A DNA stretch of 37,789 nucleotides from Bacteroidales bacterium (lineage in GTDB: Bacteria; Bacteroidota; Bacteroidia; Bacteroidales; UBA932): positions 1-37,789 of the forward strand of contig JAFTYS010000081.1 in NCBI GenBank assembly GCA_017461285.1, in the 5' to 3' direction. A program made the position numbers and the translations under genes. This document shows, piece by piece, positions 1 to 8,590 of the stretch. The notes below the pieces were generated by a model, which was given only the letters and a program-made list of their open reading frames with translations, had not been told where the DNA came from and did no database searches. Within the stretch, counting starts at the first letter, position 1. Each line of letters starts with the position of its first letter.

Positions 1-1248
1 ATGCCTGATGATGGTTGTGACATAACCGATGAAGCTCTCGCTTTCAGGATCCTTCGTTGAGAGACGGCTATATATTATGACTATATTACGTATCAGTCTC
101 GCATATTCATCATCTGCCTTTTCCAGACCGCTCATGAATTCGGAGAAGTTCCATCCGCCTTCCGCATACCTGTCCTTTACCTTTTCAAGATAGGCAAGAG
201 CACCTTCGAAACATTGCTGGGAAACGCCTCTGACCCCATATCGAAGCAGGAGGAGATAGAACGTCCGGGCCTGAGGCGAGGACTCAAAACAGAGTTTCTG
301 ATTGCCTGCATCAGTGAGATAGAAATCCCCCTTTTCATCTATCCTGACTGAACTTACCACAGACGAAGAGGACATAAGATGGTCATAAAGAAGACGGTAA
401 TATCCTTCGTATGAGAGCTTGCTTGAAGGAGCATCAAGCTGCGTAACGAAATAAGGGACCCTCATCTTCATGTCCCGGCTTACATCCAGACAGATGAAGT
501 CCATGCTCCTGGTAAGTTTGCCCTCATCATTTAGCATCTCACCTTCCTGTAGCTTCAGTACAAGGAAGGCATCATACCGGACAAGACCCGGTGAGAGTCT
601 GAAGGCCGAACAGAATGCATTGAAGAGGGAAACGGAAGTGATCTTCTCCAATGCATCATCCATATTCTCGGAAACCGCACGGTTTCCCGACGGGAGGATG
701 TATTCCATGGAACGGCAGAGAAGGTCCATATCCAGATCCTTCTTTACGCGAGGAAGATAAAACAGCTGCAGACCGACGTCATTCAAGGTCTTGGAAAGAA
801 GCAGGTTATTGAAGTCATCATCAAGCACTTCCCTGCTGCTAAGACACTTACGCTTCTCGAGATATATGATTTGGGATGAAGAACATTCGGATTCGACATC
901 ATTTACAGAAAAGAGGCTGGTCCATTCACGCGACTTATCCGATAGCGCCATGCGTATCGCAGCAAGAAGAATCCTCTCACGCGAATCCACATCCACATCC
1001 GCCTGTATCACCCCTTCGAAAGTACAGACGAGAGCGTCCTTTTCAAATTCGGGCAGATCTTCAAGAACTTCAATGCATTCCTGAAGCGACAGATAATGAA
1101 TCATTTCCAGTTCATCATCCGTCAGACCGAGCTTTCGCTGGCAGTCATTGAGCAGAGACACTTCAGCGCCGTGTATCTGCCTGTCCGCCTTCGCCAGGTC
1201 CACAGCGATCTTCATCGCCGCCCTCTTCTGTACCGGGGTAAGGGTCAT
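1..1248 (-). CDS. TerB-like domain protein, 3' end outside window
   Basis: This reading frame runs 416 codons from the ATG at 1248-1246 to the left edge without a stop, so the C-terminus is missing. The first ~100 residues are acidic and helical, with the pattern of TerB/DjlA-N-like domains: two repeats of 'D..IHGAE' and 'ADVDVDSRERILLAA' type, as in the metal-binding helical bundle of tellurite-resistance TerB. The remaining ~300 residues contain a winged-helix-like stretch around 'YLTDAGNQKLCFES' and are otherwise unrecognised. The start lies 19 bases after the purC stop and no earlier in-frame ATG fits, so it is probably the last gene of the purC operon. The cellular role is unknown. The TerB assignment comes from pattern recognition and is moderate. 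Confidence 0.7.
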   Translation of the reverse strand, partial: MTLTPVQKRAAMKIAVDLAKADRQIHGAEVSLLNDCQRKLGLTDDELEMIHYLSLQECIEVLEDLPEFEKDALVCTFEGVIQADVDVDSRERILLAAIRMALSDKSREWTSLFSVNDVESECSSSQIIYLEKRKCLSSREVLDDDFNNLLLSKTLNDVGLQLFYLPRVKKDLDMDLLCRSMEYILPSGNRAVSENMDDALEKITSVSLFNAFCSAFRLSPGLVRYDAFLVLKLQEGEMLNDEGKLTRSMDFICLDVSRDMKMRVPYFVTQLDAPSSKLSYEGYYRLLYDHLMSSSSVVSSVRIDEKGDFYLTDAGNQKLCFESSPQARTFYLLLLRYGVRGVSQQCFEGALAYLEKVKDRYAEGGWNFSEFMSGLEKADDEYARLIRNIVIIYSRLSTKDPESESFIGYVTTIIRH

Positions 1249-1267
1249 GTCAAGAACAGATTATGCC

Positions 1268-2212
1268 TTAGAGCGAAGCAAGGCAGTCAGTGACGTTCTT
1301 TTCGATTCTTGAAGGGATGTCGGTACCTTCGGCCTTTTCGAACTTTTCGCCTGTGATGTTCTCGTAGAGCTCGACATAGCGGTCTGTTATGCCGTTCACG
1401 ATATCATCGGTCATTTCAGGAACCTGCTGTCCTTCCTGGCCCTGGAATCCGTTTGCCATGAGCCATTCACGCACGAACTCCTTCGAGAGCTGCTTCTGCT
1501 TCTGGCCTGCTGCAAGGCGCTCCTCATATCCTTCCGCATAGAAATATCTTGAAGAGTCAGGGGTATGGATCTCGTCCATGAGATAGATCTTTCCGTCCTT
1601 CTTTCCGAACTCGTACTTTGTATCTACCAGGATGAGTCCCATCTTTGCGGCGATCTCCGTTCCTCTCTGGAAGATTGCGCGGGTATATGCTTCAAGCTGC
1701 TCGTAGTCCTCCCTGCTCACGATGCCCTGGGCGATGATCTCCTCTTTCGAGATGTCCTCGTCGTGTCCTTCGGCCGCCTTTGTGGTCGGAGTTATGATAG
1801 GCTGCGGGAACTTCTGGTTCTCGACCATTCCTTCAGGCATCTCCACACCGCAGATAGTGCGCTTTCCTGCCTTGTATTCTCTCCATGCATGGCCGGAAAG
1901 ATATCCGCGGATGACCATTTCAACTTTGAAAGGTTCGCATTTATGGCCTACTGTCACCATCGGATCCGGAACTGCAATCTTCCAGTTAGGAAGGATGTCA
2001 GCAGTCGCATCCAGGAACTTGGCTGCAATCTGATTGAGGACCTGACCCTTGAAAGGGATACCCTTAGGGAGTACTACGTCAAACGCTGAGATACGGTCGG
2101 AAACCACCATCACAAGATATTCGTCGCCTATGCTGTACACGTCACGGACCTTGCCTACATAATGGCTGGTCTGTCCTGGAAAATTGAAATCGGTCTTTAC
2201 TATTGCTTCCAT
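1268..2212 (-). CDS. purC: SAICAR synthetase (phosphoribosylaminoimidazole-succinocarboxamide synthase)
   Basis: PurC makes SAICAR from CAIR, aspartate and ATP in purine synthesis. The 314-residue protein is the longer type common in Bacteroidota. Visible family motifs are GKVRDVY (residues 20-26), SDRISAFDV (38-46), RGYLSGHAW (about 101-109) in the substrate pocket, and 'DTKYEFG' plus '[11 protein letters not shown]' in the C-terminal half. ATG at 2212 is preceded by an AT-rich stretch rather than a clear ribosome binding site, as is normal in this phylum. A TATCTTCG sequence (minus strand, 2252-2259) could be a weak own -7 element. The gene also sits 53 bases after the stop of the unknown gene upstream, so co-transcription is possible. 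Confidence 0.97.
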   Translation of the reverse strand: MEAIVKTDFNFPGQTSHYVGKVRDVYSIGDEYLVMVVSDRISAFDVVLPKGIPFKGQVLNQIAAKFLDATADILPNWKIAVPDPMVTVGHKCEPFKVEMVIRGYLSGHAWREYKAGKRTICGVEMPEGMVENQKFPQPIITPTTKAAEGHDEDISKEEIIAQGIVSREDYEQLEAYTRAIFQRGTEIAAKMGLILVDTKYEFGKKDGKIYLMDEIHTPDSSRYFYAEGYEERLAAGQKQKQLSKEFVREWLMANGFQGQEGQQVPEMTDDIVNGITDRYVELYENITGEKFEKAEGTDIPSRIEKNVTDCLASL

Positions 2213-2265
2213 GATATATATATAATTGATTATCCTTATTGGTTCAACCTGCGAAGATAGTCATT

Positions 2266-3228
2266 TTATTCGTAGTCCGTAAGCTTGAGGCGGTATTTAT
2301 TGCTTCCGAAATTTCGAAAGTACAGATTGCCGGTCGAGCCGGCAATGACGGTCGGGACGGGAATGACGGGGTCATCGGCAATGACGGGGTCGGCCTGACC
2401 GGCAATGACGGGGTCGGCTGGGCCGACGGACTGGGCTGCCGCCCCGGGTCTGACCGGGGACCTTTTCCATGTCCCCGGGTCCACAGAGAACAGCACAGGC
2501 TTCTTCTGTCCTTCCAGAACAAACCCGAGCTGGCGGTAGACATCCCCACGGGACCATTCCAGGTCCGCATAGCTCATCACGTCGTCCGGACGGACATCTT
2601 CAATGAATGTCTTCAGCATCTTTCCCATGCCTCCATTGACCCTGACACCAGGAAGGGAAGCATATCTGGTCCACTCATATGACCTTATCTCCCTGTCCCC
2701 CTTGACCCACTTGCGGGCATTGGAAAACGTCGCGACAGCGAGCAATGTGCCCGGAACAAGCACGGCATCAGCCGCCAGATGGCCGGTCTGCCTTTTAAGG
2801 AAAAGGCCATACCGGTACCGGCACGCCGCGTCCCCATAAGAATGATTGCTCATGAGAAAATCATGAGCTTCGGGTTTTTCTATCCTCCTGACCTCACAGT
2901 TACGGGCAAAGGCCTGGCCGAACACCTCCAGGTGGGCAAGAAGACGCTCCTGCATCATATCCTTCTGCAGACGCCACCGGTCTTCAGTGACAATCAGCGG
3001 TGTTTCAGCAATTACCCGCATGAATTCGAGACAGTCGAGCGCACGGTCGCTGGCCTCAACGGCTTCTTCGGGCGTCAGGGATGAAACTTCCAAGGGCAGA
3101 ATTACTTTCGAAACCCGCCCGTCTGCAGTACCTGCACATATGATATCGAACCCGTCACGCATCTGACGGGAACATTTGAATCCTTTACCTTCCAGGAAAA
3201 CGGCTATTTCTTCAAGCAGTCCGGTCAT
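2266..3228 (-). CDS. GNAT/Mom-like protein of unknown function with repeat-derived insert
   Basis: This 320-residue protein has no confident name. Residues 150-240 show a GNAT-like run: 'LLAVATFSNAR', 'SYEWTRYASLPG', then VNGGMGKMLK where an acyl-CoA loop would be, and a final 'YRQLGF' typical of the last strand and helix of GNAT-fold proteins. Phage Mom-type DNA-modifying proteins have a comparable layout, but this is inference. The N-terminal 110 residues are a separate, unassigned domain. Residues ~257-301 are low complexity ('DPVIAG', 'DPVIAD') and are encoded by the REP-like hairpin repeats at 2326-2459. The family-like terminus 'YFRNFGSNKYRLKL' resumes after them, so the insert is in frame. 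The ATG overlaps the stop of the GDPD gene (ATGA at 3225-3228), indicating translational coupling. Confidence 0.8.
   Translation of the reverse strand: MTGLLEEIAVFLEGKGFKCSRQMRDGFDIICAGTADGRVSKVILPLEVSSLTPEEAVEASDRALDCLEFMRVIAETPLIVTEDRWRLQKDMMQERLLAHLEVFGQAFARNCEVRRIEKPEAHDFLMSNHSYGDAACRYRYGLFLKRQTGHLAADAVLVPGTLLAVATFSNARKWVKGDREIRSYEWTRYASLPGVRVNGGMGKMLKTFIEDVRPDDVMSYADLEWSRGDVYRQLGFVLEGQKKPVLFSVDPGTWKRSPVRPGAAAQSVGPADPVIAGQADPVIADDPVIPVPTVIAGSTGNLYFRNFGSNKYRLKLTDYE
2326..2459. repeat. REP-like hairpin repeats inside a coding region
   Basis: A hairpin ATTGCCGG-tcgag-CCGGCAAT (2326-2346) is followed by three further copies of the AATGACGG motif at 18, 18 and 24 base spacing, and hairpins GTCGGC-tgg-GCCGAC (2413-2427) and CCCCGG-gtctga-CCGGGG (2442-2459). 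Spacings are multiples of three, so the minus-strand gene stays in frame. Confidence 0.8.
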
Positions 3229-4013
3229 TTGAGCAGTTCCCTCGCCAGAAGCGGATTGTCGGTCGTAAGCTGGTCCACACCCATCTTTATCATGCGTACC
3301 ATGTCCTTTTCCTCATTGACGGTCCATGCGTTCACGCTCATCCCCTTCCTGCGCGCCAGCCTGTACCACTTCGGGTGCTTGACATATACTTCATGATTAT
3401 AGTCTACTCCGTTGACATTCAGGGAATCCAGCTGAACCGGACTCAGGCTTGAGCCAAGGAACTGGACGGTATATCCCGGAAGCATCTCCGCCAACTTCTG
3501 GCACATATGTATGCTGAACGAGATGAACATGACCCTGTCCGGATGGAGCAGTCCGTTCTCGGCAAGATTCGCCACAGCGAGATTGACGAAGGCATCCTCT
3601 ACCTCCGGGGACGACTGGGTCTTAAGTTCATAGACCAGCTTGGTCTCAGGGTATTTCCTGCCCTGGGCAAGGTATTCGTCAATTGTCGGGATGCGTTCCC
3701 CGTTGGCAATCCTGAAATCCTTGAACTCCGAATACGGATATTTCTCGATCCTCTTGCCGTCTATCTCCCCATCATGATATACGATGAGAACGCTGTCCGC
3801 AGTTATGTTGACATCAAATTCGCTGCCCCAGAAGCCAGCCTCCTGGGCACATCGGAGGGCAGCAATGGAGTTTTTGGCATATCCGGCTTCCGGGCAGTTC
3901 CAGAATCCCCTGTGGGCTACGATTCCGGTTTCACGGGCGCCTTTCCTGCGGGCCTGTAGTGGAGATGGCATCATCATTATAAGGACTGCAAGTATCAGAG
4001 TTATCTTTTTCAT
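3225..4013 (-). CDS. Glycerophosphodiester phosphodiesterase, exported
   Basis: The enzyme hydrolyses glycerophosphodiesters to glycerol-3-phosphate and an alcohol. The 262-residue protein opens with a signal peptide (MKKITLILAVLIMMM, cleavage near 'LQA'), so it is likely periplasmic. GDPD motifs are IVAHRGFW near residue 31, the metal/acid pair 'GSEFDVNITADSVLIVYHDGEIDG', the general acid/base region around 'PETKLVYELKTQ', and the C-terminal 'VNAWTVNEEKDMVRMIKMGVDQLTTDNP' barrel end. I chose the ATG at 4013 over an upstream in-frame ATG at 4028 because it places the signal peptide at the N-terminus and a TTTG-N21-TATATTTG promoter stands just upstream (4041-4073). It leads the minus-strand operon ending with purC and the TerB-like gene. 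Confidence 0.93.
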   Translation of the reverse strand: MKKITLILAVLIMMMPSPLQARRKGARETGIVAHRGFWNCPEAGYAKNSIAALRCAQEAGFWGSEFDVNITADSVLIVYHDGEIDGKRIEKYPYSEFKDFRIANGERIPTIDEYLAQGRKYPETKLVYELKTQSSPEVEDAFVNLAVANLAENGLLHPDRVMFISFSIHMCQKLAEMLPGYTVQFLGSSLSPVQLDSLNVNGVDYNHEVYVKHPKWYRLARRKGMSVNAWTVNEEKDMVRMIKMGVDQLTTDNPLLARELLK

Positions 4014-4040
4014 AATTAAATCACACATAAATTACGGATA

Positions 4041-4073
4041 CAAATATAAGTATTTTGCATGTCTTTTTTCAAA
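4041..4073 (-). promoter_or_regulatory. Bacteroidota-type promoter for the GDPD operon
   Basis: On the minus strand TTTG (4070-4073) is followed after 21 bases by TATATTTG (4041-4048). This fits the -33 TTTG / -7 TAnnTTTG consensus of the Bacteroidota primary sigma factor. Transcription would start about 20 bases before the GDPD ATG. It overlaps the pgi promoter on the other strand. Confidence 0.65.
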
Positions 4074-4087
4074 AAGTATTAACTTTG
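4054..4087 (+). promoter_or_regulatory. Probable pgi promoter
   Basis: TAACTTTG at 4080-4087 matches the -7 consensus TAnnTTTG, 28 bases before the pgi ATG. A TTTG lies at 4054-4057, but the spacer is 22 bases, slightly longer than the usual 19-21. The two divergent promoters share about 20 bases, so they may compete. Confidence 0.55.
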
Positions 4088-4115
4088 TCCGCTTGTAATT
4101 AAACTATTAACGAAT

Positions 4116-5456
4116 ATGGTAAAAGTAAATCTTGGAGGATGCAGCTCCTTTGTAAAAGATGCAGACTATAAGGCATATGTTGAGAAATCTCTTGCCGCTC
4201 TTGAGGTTCTCGAGAACGAGACCGGCGCAGGAAACGACTTCCTCGGATGGAAGCACCTTCCGTCAGAGACACTGAAAAGCGGTCTTGTCGCAGAATGCGA
4301 GGCAGTAAGGGATGCATGGGCAGCAAAGAACGTCGATCTGGTGATCGTAATCGGAATCGGAGGTTCATACCTCGGTGCAAAATGCGCGATCGAGGCTCTG
4401 TCACATCAGTTTGCAAAGCAGCTCAAGAACAAGGGCAACGCTCCTGAAATCGTATTCGCAGGCCAGAACCTGTCTGAGGAATACATGTGCGAGCTCATGG
4501 ACCTCGTCAAGGAGAGAAATGCGGCATGCGTTGTTATCTCGAAGTCAGGTACCACAACAGAGCCTGCAGTTGCGTTCCGCCTTGTAAAGAAATATCTTGA
4601 AGAGACATATGGAAAGGCTGAGGCAGCGGAGCGTATCGTAGCCGTTACCGACAAGGCACGCGGAGCCCTCAAGTCTCTCTCGACTCAGGAAGGTTACAAG
4701 ACATTTGTGATCGAAGATAACGTAGGAGGACGTTTCTCTGTACTCACTCCGGTAGGAATCCTTCCGATCGTTCTCGCAGGTTTCGACATGAAGGCTATGC
4801 TCGAAGGAGCTCTTGCAATGGAAGAGGAGTGCGCAAAGAAATGCGAGTGCAACCCTGCAGTACAGTATGCTGCAATGCGCAACGCCCTCTATGCACAGGG
4901 CAAGAAGATCGAGATCCTGGTAGCTTACAACCCTAAGCTCACATTCCTCGGCGAGTGGTGGAAGCAGCTCTACGGAGAGTCTGAAGGCAAGAACGGCCTC
5001 GGCATCTTCCCGGCTTCAGTGAACTTCACGACAGACCTCCATTCAATGGGCCAGTACATCCAGGACGGAGAGCGCACCCTTATGGAGACAGTGGTTTCAG
5101 TTGAGAAGAGCAACCGCTCTATGCTCATCGAGAACGACCCTCAGAACCTTGATGGTCTCAACTTCCTCACCGGAAAGCATGTAGAGGAGTGCAACGCGAT
5201 GGCAGAGCTCGGAACAAGGCTCGCACACATCGACGGAGGCGTACCTCAGATATCGCTTTCAATCGAATGCGTGAACGAGTACAACCTCGGAGCACTCTTC
5301 TATTTCTTCGAGAAGGCATGCGGTATCAGCGGATACGTTCTCGGCGTGAATCCGTTCGACCAGCCTGGCGTGGAAGCATATAAGAAGAACATGTTCGCCC
5401 TCCTCGGCAAGCCTGGCTACGAGGAAATGGCAGACGCCCTCAAGGCAAGACTCTAA
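4116..5456 (+). CDS. pgi: Glucose-6-phosphate isomerase
   Basis: Pgi interconverts glucose-6-phosphate and fructose-6-phosphate in glycolysis and gluconeogenesis. The 446-residue length is the short bacterial type (about 450, against 550 in enterobacteria). Visible motifs are VIGIGGSYLGAK (78-89), the phosphate-binding SKSGTTTEP (142-150), the 'GGRFSVLTPVG' PGI signature, and 'EYNLGALFYFFEKACGISGYVLGVNPFDQPGVEAYK' near the C-terminus, holding the active-site Lys. ATG at 4116 follows the TAACTTTG promoter at 4080. A sigma-factor gene follows after 13 bases, so the two may be co-transcribed. Confidence 0.98.
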   Translation: MVKVNLGGCSSFVKDADYKAYVEKSLAALEVLENETGAGNDFLGWKHLPSETLKSGLVAECEAVRDAWAAKNVDLVIVIGIGGSYLGAKCAIEALSHQFAKQLKNKGNAPEIVFAGQNLSEEYMCELMDLVKERNAACVVISKSGTTTEPAVAFRLVKKYLEETYGKAEAAERIVAVTDKARGALKSLSTQEGYKTFVIEDNVGGRFSVLTPVGILPIVLAGFDMKAMLEGALAMEEECAKKCECNPAVQYAAMRNALYAQGKKIEILVAYNPKLTFLGEWWKQLYGESEGKNGLGIFPASVNFTTDLHSMGQYIQDGERTLMETVVSVEKSNRSMLIENDPQNLDGLNFLTGKHVEECNAMAELGTRLAHIDGGVPQISLSIECVNEYNLGALFYFFEKACGISGYVLGVNPFDQPGVEAYKKNMFALLGKPGYEEMADALKARL

Positions 5457-5469
5457 TACTATTTTCAAG

Positions 5470-6033
5470 GTGACAGACAAGGAGATTATAGAAGGGCTCA
5501 TCGCCCGTGACGGGAAGATCACCAGGAAGTTTTTCTACGTGAAGTGCCGTCCGTTGATGTACAGCATCATCGGACGGGTCTTTGCGTTTGAAGTGGATTA
5601 CGACGAACTCATAAACGAGCTGTATATCCACATCATGGAAAACGACGCAGCCCGTCTCCGCACTTTCTCCTACAGCAGTTCTGTATATCAGTGGATAAAG
5701 ACTGTCGCCATCAGATTCTTTCAGCATAAACGCGACCGGATAATAGAAAATCAATCGAAAGAGCCTCTATATATTGAAGGGGATCCGGTCGAACCGCATA
5801 TAGGAGTGGCTATATCCATCGACCTGAAGGGCATGATATCACGTGTTGATAATCCCCGCTACCGGCTTGTGCTTCAGAAGTCCCTCATTGAGGACATGGC
5901 TCCTGAAGTACTGGCGAAACAGATGGGTGTCACTGTTGCGAATCTGTATAACATAAAGAAACGCGCTATGAACGCGTTTCTCAAAATCGCAAAACAGGAC
6001 GATTATGGCAGAAAAGAGAATGATGATCACTGA
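5470..6033 (+). CDS. ECF-like RNA polymerase sigma factor
   Basis: This 187-residue protein has the two-domain plan of sigma-70 family ECF factors. Region 2 is at about 15-85, with 'DYDELINELYIHIME' and 'FSYSSSVYQWIKTVAIRFFQHKRDR' (core-binding and -10 melting helices). Region 4 is at about 132-175, where 'VLAKQMGVTVANLYNIKKRAMNAFLKIA' forms the helix-turn-helix. The linker is longer than in minimal ECFs. A short acidic reading frame overlaps its 3' end by 29 bases, the usual place for a cognate anti-sigma factor. It starts 13 bases after pgi; the target promoters cannot be read from this window. Confidence 0.85.
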   Translation: MTDKEIIEGLIARDGKITRKFFYVKCRPLMYSIIGRVFAFEVDYDELINELYIHIMENDAARLRTFSYSSSVYQWIKTVAIRFFQHKRDRIIENQSKEPLYIEGDPVEPHIGVAISIDLKGMISRVDNPRYRLVLQKSLIEDMAPEVLAKQMGVTVANLYNIKKRAMNAFLKIAKQDDYGRKENDDH

Positions 6034-6220
6034 CGAACTCCTGGCAGCATTCCTTGACGGGAATGTGAACAGGAAGGAAGTCGAAGCAATCCTTCAGGCG
6101 GCTGCAGAAGACAGTTCGCTCAGGGAGTTCATCGCCATTGCAGCCGACGTATCAAATCATACAGACAGACCTAAAGACCACGCAATCTTTCCAGCACCTG
6201 GTCACCCAGCGCAGATTTGA
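6005..6220 (+). CDS. Short anti-sigma-like N-terminal fragment
   Basis: A 71-codon frame overlapping the sigma gene by 29 bases. The part 'MITDELLAAFLDGNVNRKEVEAILQAAAEDSSLREFIAIAAD' looks like the cytoplasmic N-terminus of Bacteroidota proteins encoded next to ECF-like sigma genes. No transmembrane helix or periplasmic domain follows, and the last 17 codons overlap, tail to tail, the 3' end of the DUF4954 gene and read as non-protein-like. It may be a genuine short cytoplasmic anti-sigma or a truncated remnant. ATGs at 6020 and 6023 are alternative starts that would shorten the overlap with the sigma gene. Confidence 0.5.
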   Translation: MAEKRMMITDELLAAFLDGNVNRKEVEAILQAAAEDSSLREFIAIAADVSNHTDRPKDHAIFPAPGHPAQI

Positions 6221-8159
6221 CCCTGATATGATCTTTCACTGAAGTCACGAAAGGATCGGACTCGAAGAAAGATCCGCGCACCTGCATGAAATCCTCCTTA
6301 CGCTGAGCCTCGTCGCCGTCAGCGCCAAAGCTTGTCATCATGCTCAATGAGAATTCCTTGCGGGCATCCTCATAAATCATATTGTCAAGTCCCACTACAG
6401 AATCCTTCCATTTCTGGACAAGTTCGATCAGCTTTTCCACAGTCACAGTTCCAAAATCCACTCCATAATACTCCTGGATGACCCTGTATGCCCATTTCCA
6501 TTCGTATTGGTAGTACATCTTATGCATCTTGGCAAAGGCCTCATTCACTGCATCCACATCACCGACGGCCCCGGACTGTATATCATCAAGAAGAGCCTCT
6601 ACAGCAGCCTTTGGAGCTATGAGGCCGGCAAGATCCACCCAGTCACCTTCGCCATATGACGACTTAGGGGCAAATGCCTCACGAAGACCTTCAATATCTG
6701 CCGCATCGGAACCCATGATCCTGGTTATAAGAGAGTTGCCCAGAAATTTGTCAAGAGCCATCCCGTAATATTTGAGACCGTTCTTCAGAGAGGACCTCTT
6801 TATCTTTCCGCTCTGATATGTGTAGGCATCTGAATTCACGCCGGACACCCTCTGAAGTTCCTTGAGGATCGATATTCCGTTGAGCATCTTCTGTATGGTA
6901 TAAGGGCTCAGGAGGTTGAAGTTGATCTGGTCGAGAAGAACCGGATCCTTTCTCTTGTCACGTACAGGCCATTTCTTGGCATCACGGATGGTGCCGACGC
7001 TCTTGAGGTTCGCTCCAGGCATGATGAACGAGGTGTTCTGCTGCTCTATCAGATACGAGAAAGGCAGATCGGACGTATCCTGATGGCTTACATGTCGTCC
7101 CATCACAAGCGAAAATGCACCGACCTTCGCCGGCCAGAGGATATATGAATCCGAAGAGGTCTTCGCTCCCCTCTCCATGATTCCCTGGTGGATAGGTCCG
7201 AGCTTGTACATGTGGTTGCTCTGGTTCGATCCGGAACCGGCATTCATGAACGAGAACATTCCGGCAATCAGCAGGGTCGACTTATGGTGAGTCACGGTAA
7301 ACGGTCCGGCAAAGATTGCGCAGGCTTCTCCGTTCTCCCCCTGGCAGTTGCTGAAGAACAGCGAATCCGATGCCGAATAATTATGTCCCAGCATACATGC
7401 CTGACCGATGAAACATCTTGAGAAGGTCACTCCATCCTCGACGCTTGAGCCGCTGGAGATGATGAAGTCGTCTCCGATCACGCCCACACCCACATGGACA
7501 GGTGCCTCCTGCTTGCTGTTGATGCTTCCGTTCTTAAGCCTTGATGCACCCTCTATCTTGCAGTAGTCTCCGACTTTCACATTCTTGATATAGCCGGAAT
7601 CCACTATAACCGCATTGGATCCGATGACTCCGACAGAAGAAGACACGCTCTCGACATATCTTGTGATCATTCCGCGCAGCCGGGCGATCATCTCCGGACG
7701 ATGACGGTACAATGCCATGATATAAGCCGTCTGAGCTGTAAGGTGGTCGAAGATCATGACCTCACGACCTCCGGTCTCATTCAGTACGCAGACCTCCACG
7801 CCATTTCCGAAACAGCTTACACAGTCCGTCAGGATAATATCGACATTCTCTATGAATGTATCATGTCCTATCTCGTAGTTGGCAATGTAGTTCTTTACAT
7901 TCTCTATGCAGCAGTCATCGCCTACCGTTACATTATGCAAGGTCGCATAAGCTATTCCTGAAGGCTTGCGTATGCCTCCGGGAAGGCAGAACTCCTTGCT
8001 GAAGACTCCCAGCCTCACATGGCCGGAGAACCTGGTATGATGGACCTTCTCCGGAAGGAATCCATCCGCAACTTCTATCTGGTCCCAATCTGCAGCGCTA
8101 CAAAGCTGCGACTTAAGCATTTCAATTTCTGCTTCTGTAAGTTTTCTGTAGTTTTTCAT
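6171..8159 (-). CDS. DUF4954 family protein (left-handed beta-helix, nucleotidyltransferase-like)
   Basis: This 662-residue protein matches the Bacteroidota DUF4954 family. Its middle third is a hexapeptide-type beta-helix: 'GVIGSNAVIVDSGYIKNVKVGDYCKIEGASRL', 'GVGVIGDDFIISSGSSVEDGVTFSRCFIGQACMLGHN'. Such helices resemble the C-terminal half of sugar-1-phosphate nucleotidyltransferases, but no catalytic nucleotidyltransferase domain is visible, so the activity is unknown. Conserved-looking runs include 'HKSTLLIAGMFSFMNAGSGSNQSNHMYKLGPIHQGIMERG'. I chose ATG at 8159 (protein begins MKNYRKLTEAEIE), preceded by AAAGGGAAT. ATG at 8180 and longer versions would extend further into recX. Even so it overlaps recX by 38 bases. 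It is the last gene of the rlmN-patatin-recX run. Confidence 0.85.
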   Translation of the reverse strand: MKNYRKLTEAEIEMLKSQLCSAADWDQIEVADGFLPEKVHHTRFSGHVRLGVFSKEFCLPGGIRKPSGIAYATLHNVTVGDDCCIENVKNYIANYEIGHDTFIENVDIILTDCVSCFGNGVEVCVLNETGGREVMIFDHLTAQTAYIMALYRHRPEMIARLRGMITRYVESVSSSVGVIGSNAVIVDSGYIKNVKVGDYCKIEGASRLKNGSINSKQEAPVHVGVGVIGDDFIISSGSSVEDGVTFSRCFIGQACMLGHNYSASDSLFFSNCQGENGEACAIFAGPFTVTHHKSTLLIAGMFSFMNAGSGSNQSNHMYKLGPIHQGIMERGAKTSSDSYILWPAKVGAFSLVMGRHVSHQDTSDLPFSYLIEQQNTSFIMPGANLKSVGTIRDAKKWPVRDKRKDPVLLDQINFNLLSPYTIQKMLNGISILKELQRVSGVNSDAYTYQSGKIKRSSLKNGLKYYGMALDKFLGNSLITRIMGSDAADIEGLREAFAPKSSYGEGDWVDLAGLIAPKAAVEALLDDIQSGAVGDVDAVNEAFAKMHKMYYQYEWKWAYRVIQEYYGVDFGTVTVEKLIELVQKWKDSVVGLDNMIYEDARKEFSLSMMTSFGADGDEAQRKEDFMQVRGSFFESDPFVTSVKDHIRVKSALGDQVLERLRGL

Positions 8160-8586
8160 ATTCCCTTTGTATCTCGTCATATGCATATCCCCTTGAAAGA
8201 CCGAAACGCAGCATCTTAAGACGGCATTGAGGGTCATCCTTGAGGACCTTGAACTTGTTCTCCATTAATTTTTCCAATCTCTGACCGGCCTTGGACTCAT
8301 CTATCTCTTCCAACGCTCTGTCAATCACATCTCCCGGCACACCTTTCGCTGAAAGCATGTATCTGATCTTCGTCTGGCCCCAACCTGAAAGAGCGGCCTT
8401 ATCCCTAGCAAATGCAGAAGCATAGCGGAACTCATCCAGATACTTTTCAGCAACCAGAGCTTCAACCACCTTTTCAGCCTTTTCCCTGTCACCCTCCAGA
8501 GCCTTCATCACCTTCTTCATGATGTCAGACCGGCAGTATTCCCTGCGGGAACACAGATTCCTCATTCTGTCCAGCACCCGTTCCAT
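8122..8586 (-). CDS. recX: RecX, regulator of RecA
   Basis: RecX binds RecA filaments and limits their activity. The 154-residue protein has the three tandem three-helix repeats of the family: 'RMRNLCSRREYCRSDIMKKV' at the start, 'VEALVAEKYLDEFRYASAFARDKAALSGWGQTKIRYML' in the middle (the most conserved block), and 'KMLRFGLSRGYAYDEIQREY' at the end. It starts 4 bases after the patatin gene stop. recA itself lies about 3.6 kb away on the other strand, so the pair is in the same neighbourhood but not co-transcribed. Confidence 0.92.
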   Translation of the reverse strand: MERVLDRMRNLCSRREYCRSDIMKKVMKALEGDREKAEKVVEALVAEKYLDEFRYASAFARDKAALSGWGQTKIRYMLSAKGVPGDVIDRALEEIDESKAGQRLEKLMENKFKVLKDDPQCRLKMLRFGLSRGYAYDEIQREYEKLQKTYRSRN

Positions 8587-8590
8587 AACA

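Noticed and set aside
2239..2682. Plus-strand frame with Gly-Asn-Asp-Gly repeats
   Set aside because: The repeats are the reverse reading of the REP-like hairpins; the minus-strand gene has the better supported frame.
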